20,207 nt of DNA, taken from positions 1-20,207 of the forward strand of contig JAADHX010000311.1 in NCBI GenBank assembly GCA_013151655.1, given 5' to 3'. This DNA comes from Actinomycetota bacterium. GTDB taxonomy: Bacteria > Actinomycetota > Acidimicrobiia > Acidimicrobiales > Poriferisodalaceae. The notes beneath the pieces were generated by a model, which ran no database searches, had not been told where the DNA came from, and saw only the letters and a list, made by a program, of their open reading frames with translations. Both the position numbers and the translations under genes were made by a program. Below are positions 13,969 through 20,207 of this stretch, in pieces. Within the stretch, counting starts at the first letter, position 1. Each line of letters starts with the position of its first letter.

Positions 13969-14495
13969 CGCGGTTCGGCACCAACAATCACCGAGGCTAC
14001 GACCGCAGGCGCCGTGCCTGGGTTGCGCCAGCGGTGCCTCGTCGCGTTCTGAACAATTGTGTCGCCTGGTTTAAGCAACACTTCGGCACCGTTGTCGAGT
14101 TCGAGGATAAGTTCGCCCGACAAAAGCACATTGAAGTCGGTGGTGTTGGACGTGTGCATTCCAGGGTCGTCGAACTCCATGTGGGCCATGATGCCTGGCA
14201 GTTTCTCCTCTACCTCGGCCGCTGCTGCCTCCATATCGTCTGGATATTCGGCCGCATCGCCAGCGGGCGGGAACGTCACTGTGGTGAAGCGGAAGCCACC
14301 GATTGGAGGAAAGTACGAGGACGCCTGGGGGTCCACTCCGGCACCCGGATAATCATGGGCCGAATCGGAGCTCCAGAGGCGGCGAAACTCGCTGCCAGGC
14401 ATCATCGAGAGAGTTACCGGCGCAAAGTCCTCGTCGCTAACAAACACCGAGTTTCCATCGGCATCATGCCCAGTAACCACGCGCCGGCTGCTCAT
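13965..14495 (-). CDS. Cupin-domain protein
   Basis: A 176-aa soluble protein. Residues 112-176 form a single cupin barrel: GMHTSNTTDFNVLLSGE (112-128), a LDNGAEVLLKPGD turn (133-145) and QNATRHRWRN (149-158). The first cupin motif normally carries H-x-H and Glu metal ligands. Here only His114, Glu128 and His154 could serve, so metal binding may be weak or absent, as in several ligand-sensing cupins. The N-terminal 110 residues are less conserved, with FTTVTFPP before the barrel. The start is ATG 14495 with an excellent GGGGAG 7 bases upstream. Its stop overlaps the start of the SulP gene (GTGA), so it leads a tightly coupled three-gene unit with the transporter and the creatininase-like protein. 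Its enzymatic or binding role is unknown. Confidence 0.85.
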   Translation of the reverse strand: MSSRRVVTGHDADGNSVFVSDEDFAPVTLSMMPGSEFRRLWSSDSAHDYPGAGVDPQASSYFPPIGGFRFTTVTFPPAGDAAEYPDDMEAAAAEVEEKLPGIMAHMEFDDPGMHTSNTTDFNVLLSGELILELDNGAEVLLKPGDTIVQNATRHRWRNPGTAPAVVASVIVGAEPR

Positions 14496-14573
14496 GCACC
14501 GCTCCCCTAATTGAGCAGGCCCCGTTGCGCTGCTGCGACACGATGGTGGCCGTGGAAGAACTTGTCAAGCGCT

Positions 14574-17500
14574 TCAATCTCGAGCTATCACGGTTGCTCT
14601 CATCTCTTCGATCTTGGCAACCTCCTCCTGGAAAGAATGGGTCTTGGCAAGACCATCAACTTGGTCGAACAGATTGCCGATCTCGACGGCGGTGCTGGAG
14701 TCTTTCCGGGCAATCAGCACTGCCGCCAAACAGCTGCGAGAGGTAGCTGAGAAGTACGGCGCACCGATCTCGTCGGCCTGTGTGACGGCCTCGCGGAACA
14801 ACTCTTCGGCCGTGGCGAGATCCCCAGATCCGGCGGCGGCCTGGCCGAGCGATGTTGTCACAAGCTCGAAGGTCATGGTGCCCGACGCCAGGACACCAAG
14901 TTTCCCACGATGAGGAAGAAGTGCGTCGAAAGCTTGTTTGGATAACTCGGGTCGTCTCAGCGCATACGCAGTCTCGGCCAACATCTGCATCGCCGAGATC
15001 CACAGATAGTCGATCCTGGCCGGAGGTACGTCGTCCAGGATTGCGGACGCGCGCTCATCCTCGCCAGCTGCAACCAGACTGCGGGCCAACGCATACGACC
15101 ACACCGTCTGTCCGGGAACCTTCTCGACAAACATGTCATATGACGGCACAAAGTCGCCATAGGTACCGGCGCTCCGAGCGAGGGTTCCCATGTGCGCCAT
15201 CCAGGCACCTTTGGAGTCGAGCGCGGTTCGAGCCGACCGTTCGAGAAGCTCGTTCGCCGAGTCCTCGGCCGTTGGCTCACATTCGAGGATCTCGATGCCA
15301 ACCTGCATCCGCTCAACCAAGAACTGAAAGAACGAACTTCTCGTTTCTGCGATGGGAGTGACTAGGCCCGCCAACGCCACCTTGCTGGCCTTAACACTGC
15401 CAGCCTCAAGCAGCAGTCGCGCGTCGAAGAATCCGGCGAGAAACTGAAGTTCAGGATCGGCGGTGCGTCGAGCAAGTAATTTCAGTTCGTCAACGATTTC
15501 GTGCTGACGCTCGAATGCTTGAGGGTCCCAAAGAGCCAGGAACTCGGCAACAAGAACTGCCCCCAACAGCAGTCGATCGCCAATCTCGCGCGCCAGTCGT
15601 GCAGCCTCGCCAACCAAGTCGGCGCGCCGCTCACGATCTGCGTCGAAGGCCAGGGTTACGGCGAGCGTCGACAGGACGCGAATCCTCAGCGGATCGTCGG
15701 GCGCAAGGTCGAGCAATGCGTCTTCACACAAATCGACTATGTCGGGATTGGGGCTATCGGAGACCGGAAACCATAGACCGGCACGAGTACTCCCGATGGC
15801 GGCCTCGGCCAAGATATCGGCGCGATCGACCCGTCGGCCGATGCGCCCAGCCTCAATCATCGCAGCCGTGTACTCGGGGTCACCAAGAATGCGTAGCGAC
15901 CGACCCAGCGCGAGCCAAGTCTCTGCAAACTCAGCGCTATCGCCACCGTTGTCCTGCTCGATCAGACCGATCACCTGCCGGTAGCGATCGGCTGCACCTT
16001 CCCAGGCCAGGACTCTTTCGTCGAGGGCTGCCGCCTCGAGCTGGTACCGGATGGTCTTGACATCGCTACCGGGAGTAGCGGAACGACCCCAGTGATAGGC
16101 CAACTCGACAACACGATCGCCTGGCAACGTCTCGAGGGCCTCGGCGACGTGGGCGTGAGTCTGAGAGCGCCGAGTGCCAGTGAGTCCATCGAGCAGAGCG
16201 CCTCGAACAATCTCGTGCACAAAGAAGTAGCGTCCTGGCTCATCGCTTTCGGCCACTAGTGCAGCTGATTCGGCGGCTTCAAGTGTATGAAGAACCTGGC
16301 TCGCGCTAGATCCAAGAGCCGCCGCCAGCAGATGCAGATCGAAGTTCGAACCAATGACCGCGGCCGTCGAGAGCAAGATCACAGCATCGCCGGCAAGTCG
16401 CGATAACCGTTGAGCAACTACATCGCGGATCGAGTCTGGTATCGGTAGGCGTTCAAGGTCGTGGGCAACGCTCCAGATGCCGTCAGTTTCGACCAGGGCC
16501 CCGGTCGCAGCGAGATGGCGCAGCAGTTCGCCGGTGAAGAACGGACTTCCTTTGGTTTCGCCGTGGAGTCGATCGGCCAGGCCGCGTGCCCGATCGTCGA
16601 GCTCGCCTCCAGCTCGCGACTCCAGCAACTCGACCACATTTGCCTGTGTCAGCCCGACAAGGTTCACACGTACAAGGGTGGGCAACTCGCGGACCTCGGC
16701 CAAGAAGTCATGCAGTGGATGACCAGCGCCGACATCTCCGTCGCGGAAGCTGCAAACCATCTGGAGGCGAAGTTCGGGGGCCTCAAGAACGAGGTGACGT
16801 AGAAGCAGAATCGTCTCTCGAGCAGCCCACTGAAGGTCATCGATCACTAGAAGTATCGGGCTTGCGGCGCCGACACGGCCGAGGGTTTCAGCCACCAACT
16901 CAAAGAGCTCGAGACGATCTGCATCCGAACGGTTCTCACTCAGGCCTGACTTCGCATGGTTCAGCGTGAAACCCTCCAACGCAGCCGCCGGATCGGCCGA
17001 ATCGGGGTCGAGTGCTGACGCTTGGCGCAGCGCCGTAACAAAGGGCCGATACGGGACCATAAGCTCCCTATCGCAAGCGCCATAAAGAACGGCTGCACCT
17101 TCGAGATGAACCCTTTGGGCGAGCTCAGCGACTAGCCGACTCTTGCCAATACCAGCCTCGCCCGTCACCAGGCTGAGTTGGCCAGTCGACTCCAGCGCGG
17201 CACTCCATTGCCTCGCCAGCTCCTCGGATTCGTGTTCACGCCCAACGAACGGGAAGTTCTGCACCACACCGAGCTGGCGGGGCAAGTTCAGCGCCGAGGC
17301 TAAGACCGGCGCCACTGCTCGACTGACCCTGACGCTACGCGGCAAACCCTTCAGCTCGAATTCACCTACCGACTCGAATGTGATCTCAGAATTACGTTGA
17401 GCCATCAGCACGACCAGGTCGGTCACGAGCACTTCGCCAGGACCGGCAAGGGGTTCAAGCCTGGCGGCCTCAATGACAGGCTCTCCGAAGTAGTCGCCAG

Positions 17501-17819
17501 CATCGACAGTCACCTCGCCGACCGCTACGCCGACCCTGATCTGGAACTTGGCAATCGCATCGCGGGAGTTCCCGTACTTTTCGACCCTTTGTTGCATCGC
17601 CATTGCGGCTTCGACAGCACTTGTGCAGGTGGCGAACACCGCCATTACCCCGTCGCCAGAAGTGTCAACGATCTCGCCCTGAAACGACTCGATGGCTTCA
17701 GCGGCGATCCGATCGTGAGCGCGCCTCAGAGAAATGGCGCGAACGTCGCCGAGCTGGTTGAGGAGTTCGGTCGAACCGACCATGTCGGTGAAAACGATCA
17801 CCGATGTCCCGCTCTGCAC
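14574..17819 (-). CDS. Cyclase-homology domain / AAA ATPase / TPR regulatory protein
   Basis: A 1081-aa multidomain signalling protein. Residues 1-170 form a class III nucleotide-cyclase homology domain: FTDMVGSTE with metal Asp12, TSGDGVMAVF with metal Asp56, and DYFGEPVIEAARL (109-121). The canonical purine-selecting Lys is Asp52 and the transition-state Asn is Ile116, while Arg120 is kept, so catalysis is doubtful. Residues 185-560 form a STAND/AAA-type ATPase with Walker A GEAGIGKS (220-227) and Walker B ILLVIDDLQWA (322-332). From about 600 to the end lie helical TPR-like repeats. There is no C-terminal LuxR helix-turn-helix. The start is GTG 17819 behind AGGAG with a rather long 10-nt spacing. 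It follows the membrane-protein gene by 72 bp and precedes the cupin by 78 bp. It likely senses a signal through the TPR region. Confidence 0.92.
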   Translation of the reverse strand: MQSGTSVIVFTDMVGSTELLNQLGDVRAISLRRAHDRIAAEAIESFQGEIVDTSGDGVMAVFATCTSAVEAAMAMQQRVEKYGNSRDAIAKFQIRVGVAVGEVTVDAGDYFGEPVIEAARLEPLAGPGEVLVTDLVVLMAQRNSEITFESVGEFELKGLPRSVRVSRAVAPVLASALNLPRQLGVVQNFPFVGREHESEELARQWSAALESTGQLSLVTGEAGIGKSRLVAELAQRVHLEGAAVLYGACDRELMVPYRPFVTALRQASALDPDSADPAAALEGFTLNHAKSGLSENRSDADRLELFELVAETLGRVGAASPILLVIDDLQWAARETILLLRHLVLEAPELRLQMVCSFRDGDVGAGHPLHDFLAEVRELPTLVRVNLVGLTQANVVELLESRAGGELDDRARGLADRLHGETKGSPFFTGELLRHLAATGALVETDGIWSVAHDLERLPIPDSIRDVVAQRLSRLAGDAVILLSTAAVIGSNFDLHLLAAALGSSASQVLHTLEAAESAALVAESDEPGRYFFVHEIVRGALLDGLTGTRRSQTHAHVAEALETLPGDRVVELAYHWGRSATPGSDVKTIRYQLEAAALDERVLAWEGAADRYRQVIGLIEQDNGGDSAEFAETWLALGRSLRILGDPEYTAAMIEAGRIGRRVDRADILAEAAIGSTRAGLWFPVSDSPNPDIVDLCEDALLDLAPDDPLRIRVLSTLAVTLAFDADRERRADLVGEAARLAREIGDRLLLGAVLVAEFLALWDPQAFERQHEIVDELKLLARRTADPELQFLAGFFDARLLLEAGSVKASKVALAGLVTPIAETRSSFFQFLVERMQVGIEILECEPTAEDSANELLERSARTALDSKGAWMAHMGTLARSAGTYGDFVPSYDMFVEKVPGQTVWSYALARSLVAAGEDERASAILDDVPPARIDYLWISAMQMLAETAYALRRPELSKQAFDALLPHRGKLGVLASGTMTFELVTTSLGQAAAGSGDLATAEELFREAVTQADEIGAPYFSATSRSCLAAVLIARKDSSTAVEIGNLFDQVDGLAKTHSFQEEVAKIEEMRATVIARD

Positions 17820-17891
17820 CTGCCAACTTCTCCTCTTTCAAACCGGATGTGAACTCTAGCCTTGCCGTCGGGGCCACCGAGCCCCGCCGAA

Positions 17892-18983
17892 CTAGCTACG
17901 CGCGCCCATCTCAGGCTCTGCTTGATGTTTCGGGTTCTGCTTCAGAGTCCGCCGAATGTGCCGAACCAGCACAACCAACCCGATCACAGACTGGGCGAAG
18001 ATCACGGTGAACATGAACGCTTCGATCAGGCCCAACGAAAGGTCGAGTTCCCACAACAATGTGTAGGTGGCCGCGGCCGTCGCAGGTAACGGCACTAGAG
18101 CCAAGAGATGGCGTCCCCGGACCCGCCCACTCAGCTGCTCGAAGAGACCAGGGCCGGTGGCACCCTGAGCGTGACGTCGAAGCACCCATATCTGGATAGC
18201 GACGTAAGCGGCGAACATCGGTGCTGCCCACGGGATAGCAACGCTCCACACCACCAAAATCGTCACAACCGCTACGACGTACAGTCGTTTACTCCACACG
18301 CTTGGCTCGAAGTCGACCGGCTTCACGAGCCGACCCCACAACCAATGCATGCCAGCCAAGATCAGCGAGAAACTGACCGCGTAACGAGCGAAGGCCATCG
18401 GGGCCAAGATCTCGAGGGGTCCGCCGTGATCCTCGATCAGTTCTGGATCGTCGAAGTTGCCTGGCAGCAACATCGTGATGGACCACATTCCCCAGAACAA
18501 ACCCATCGCAATCGATGCCCAAGCGATGCGTCGGGTTTGCCCGTTTATCAACCACAGATGCAGCAGGTACCAGAGGCCAACCAAACCTAGAAAGCCATGC
18601 CAGAAGCTGAACCACGCGGGGAAGAACGGCACAAAGGGCCCGCCGGTATACAGAATCGGGGTAATGATGCCCTCAACCATGTAGGCGAAGATGGGGGCCA
18701 CCAGTAACAAACTCGACAGCGAGTTGACCCTGAACCGCTGAATGACCCAAAGGACAGCCGCCGCTACGGCTCCGTAGTACAGCGCGATAACCCAATGATC
18801 CAGTGGGTTCGATGACCAATACCAGAACATTCGCTCAGATGACACGCTGATGATCGCGCCGGTGATTGCCAAGAACACGAACCGACCAAAACCTGCCTTC
18901 CACCGTTCGATTCGGGGAGTTGATCGACTCAGCAAACGAAATGAGCGCTGGTTCGTTCGTACCGAGTGTTGGTCTTGGGTCAT
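17892..18983 (-). CDS. Polytopic membrane protein of unknown function (about 10 TM segments)
   Basis: About 363 aa from ATG 18983. I count roughly ten hydrophobic helices rich in Trp, Phe and Tyr, beginning with FVFLAITGAIISV and ending with FMFTVIFAQSVIGLVVLV, then a basic cytoplasmic tail. The loop PGNFDDPELIEDHGG between helices 5 and 6 is acidic. No transporter or enzyme signature was recognised. The frame is open to 19139, but the added 52 residues look non-coding and would enter the divergent promoter region. ATG 18983 lacks a ribosome site, so it may be leaderless or start elsewhere nearby, such as ATG 19019. It is divergent from the histidine kinase 162 bp away and upstream of the cyclase-domain gene on the same strand, which hints at a sensing or transport partnership; no function is assigned. 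Confidence 0.75.
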   Translation of the reverse strand: MTQDQHSVRTNQRSFRLLSRSTPRIERWKAGFGRFVFLAITGAIISVSSERMFWYWSSNPLDHWVIALYYGAVAAAVLWVIQRFRVNSLSSLLLVAPIFAYMVEGIITPILYTGGPFVPFFPAWFSFWHGFLGLVGLWYLLHLWLINGQTRRIAWASIAMGLFWGMWSITMLLPGNFDDPELIEDHGGPLEILAPMAFARYAVSFSLILAGMHWLWGRLVKPVDFEPSVWSKRLYVVAVVTILVVWSVAIPWAAPMFAAYVAIQIWVLRRHAQGATGPGLFEQLSGRVRGRHLLALVPLPATAAATYTLLWELDLSLGLIEAFMFTVIFAQSVIGLVVLVRHIRRTLKQNPKHQAEPEMGARS

Positions 18984-19145
18984 AGGGACAGTGTGAGAAC
19001 TCAGGCTTACGTGGTACATCGACTTTGAGGTCGAACCGTCCCGATCTTTCGGGTCAAGCGATAGCCACTCAGTTGGCCTAAAGGTTGAGATGCAAATGAC
19101 CCTTGGGTCGAAGCCCCTTTCGGCGTCAACTCCTACCATGGGAGC
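18984..19145. promoter_or_regulatory. Divergent intergenic region between membrane protein and histidine kinase
   Basis: This 162-bp gap must drive both genes. It holds a small perfect inverted repeat, CCCGA (19040-19044) and TCGGG (19049-19053) around TCTT, without a T-run. No convincing promoter hexamers were seen. Confidence 0.35.
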
Positions 19146-20207
19146 GTGCCCGAAGTCACGACACGGTTGGCCGATGAACTGAGGATCAGCGCGCCGCCAC
19201 CAAGCCTGCGACGTAGGGACCTTGTTTTGGTTGTCGCGCTCGTGTTATTGCACGTTGACGAAGTAATCGATTCGGACACTCTCTGGCCAGCAGCAACGTT
19301 GGCCACCGGTTCCATCGCCGCCATGGCGACGCTGATACGGCGGTCGAACCCGCTCGCGGGTGTTCTGATCGCGTTCGGAGCTCAAACGGTCGTCGACTTC
19401 TGGGCAGGCACCTTGGAGTCCGAGGTGCTTGTTACGTCTGCCCATCTCGGAGCCCTAGTGACGCTCATCTACTCGTTGGCCAGGTGGGCCCCGCTGCGCG
19501 ATGTCGGAATTGGGCTTGGGGTACTTGCCGTCGTTGGCATTGTCGGCGAATACGCGGTGCCGGAGGGTAAGACCACCACCGAATTCGGGACCGTACTCCT
19601 GTGGTGCTTCATCGCCGCATTGGCGCTCGCCATGCGATACCGCGCCCGGTTGGGCGGATACCAGCGGGCCGAAACACGGCACGAAGAACGAGAACGAATC
19701 GCCCGCGAACTACATGACGTGGTCGCTCACCATGTATCAGCTATCGCTATTCAGGCTCAAGCGGCACAGTCGGTGATTCATCAGAATCCGGTCGCAGCCC
19801 AAGACACGCTCGAGGCGATTCACTCCTCGGCTTCAACCGCGCTCACCGAAATGCGCCGAATGGTTACCTTGCTGCGCGAGCCAAGTCGGGCCGGGGAACT
19901 GACGCCAACCCCTGGCCCGGACGCGATTAAGGCCCTCACCCAGTCATTGGCGGGCGAGTTGACTGCCAACGTGACCATTGTTGGCGACCTCGAAAAGCTA
20001 CCCGCAACGGTGAACAGCGCGGTGTACCGAATTGTGCAGGAGGCCCTGACGAACGTTGTTCGTCATGCCAGAAGAGCCACCAAGATTTGGGTGAACATCG
20101 ACTGCTCAACCGATGTCGTTGTACTCGAGGTTGCCGACAACGGTGCCACGCCGGGATCATCGCGTGTGGGGTTCGGAATCGTCGGCATGACAGAACGTAT
20201 GCGTATC
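19146..20207 (+). CDS. NarL-type sensor histidine kinase (3' end outside window)
   Basis: The frame runs from GTG 19146 to the end of the window without a stop, giving 354 residues. Residues about 25-165 form a membrane region with several hydrophobic segments (LVLVVALVLLHV, VLIAFGA, LGVLAVVGIVGEY, LLWCFIAALALA). A HisKA_3 dimerisation helix follows, with RIARELHDVVAHHVSAIAI and phospho-acceptor His190. Then comes an HATPase_c domain with N-box YRIVQEALTNVVRHA (Asn303), a VADNG motif and a G-box GFGIVGMTERM at the edge. This is the actinobacterial NarL/DesK-like kinase layout, in which a LuxR/NarL response regulator normally follows; that gene would lie beyond 20207. GTG 19146 is the first start codon after the in-frame stop at 19086-19088. 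Probable signal: membrane or envelope state (inference). Confidence 0.9.
   Translation, partial: MPEVTTRLADELRISAPPPSLRRRDLVLVVALVLLHVDEVIDSDTLWPAATLATGSIAAMATLIRRSNPLAGVLIAFGAQTVVDFWAGTLESEVLVTSAHLGALVTLIYSLARWAPLRDVGIGLGVLAVVGIVGEYAVPEGKTTTEFGTVLLWCFIAALALAMRYRARLGGYQRAETRHEERERIARELHDVVAHHVSAIAIQAQAAQSVIHQNPVAAQDTLEAIHSSASTALTEMRRMVTLLREPSRAGELTPTPGPDAIKALTQSLAGELTANVTIVGDLEKLPATVNSAVYRIVQEALTNVVRHARRATKIWVNIDCSTDVVVLEVADNGATPGSSRVGFGIVGMTERMRI

Noticed and set aside
19040..19053. Hairpin CCCGA-TCTT-TCGGG as a terminator
   Set aside because: It is short, has no T-run, and sits between two divergent starts where no terminator is expected.

Overview
The window is high-GC, densely packed bacterial DNA of actinobacterial character. 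Many GTG starts, very short intergenic gaps, several 4-nt GTGA gene overlaps, a type III CoA-transferase, a 3Fe-4S ferredoxin and a P450 fit a free-living actinobacterium, perhaps of the Acidimicrobiia type. That placement is inferred from gene content and style; no marker gene is present. No tRNA, rRNA, CRISPR array, insertion sequence or prophage was seen, and no gene-free stretch exceeds 300 bases.

Left part (1-3124): the 3' end of an ADP-ribosylglycohydrolase-like gene converges on a YeeE/YedE-type sulfur-compound permease. An unlisted 54-codon small gene on the plus strand follows, then a cytochrome P450 on the minus strand.

Centre-left (3125-8169): a plus-strand catabolic operon holds a Gfo/Idh/MocA oxidoreductase, an alpha/beta-hydrolase, BoxC (benzoyl-CoA-dihydrodiol lyase) and BoxB (the diiron benzoyl-CoA epoxidase). 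This is the core of the aerobic CoA-linked benzoate (box) pathway: BoxB epoxidises the ring of benzoyl-CoA and BoxC opens it. BoxA (reductase), the benzoate-CoA ligase and the BoxD aldehyde dehydrogenase are not in the window.

Centre (8166-10987): a minus-strand pair, type III CoA-transferase then class III aminotransferase, runs tail-to-tail into boxB with a 4-nt overlap. It is divergent from a small 3Fe-4S ferredoxin across an intergenic region with a perfect 7+7 inverted repeat that looks like a TetR-type operator. Ferredoxin and the next minus-strand gene converge on about 90 bp filled by two near-identical hairpin repeats.

Right part (11081-18983): five minus-strand genes in a row, in transcription order a 10-TM membrane protein, a 1081-aa cyclase-domain/AAA-ATPase/TPR regulator, a cupin protein, a SulP transporter fused to STAS and cyclic-nucleotide-binding domains, and an atypical creatininase-family protein. 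The last three overlap by 4 nt. A nucleotide-cyclase-like protein in the same directon as a transporter with a cyclic-nucleotide sensor is the most suggestive arrangement here, although the cyclase has lost two canonical catalytic residues. The window ends (19146-20207) inside a divergently transcribed NarL-type sensor histidine kinase.
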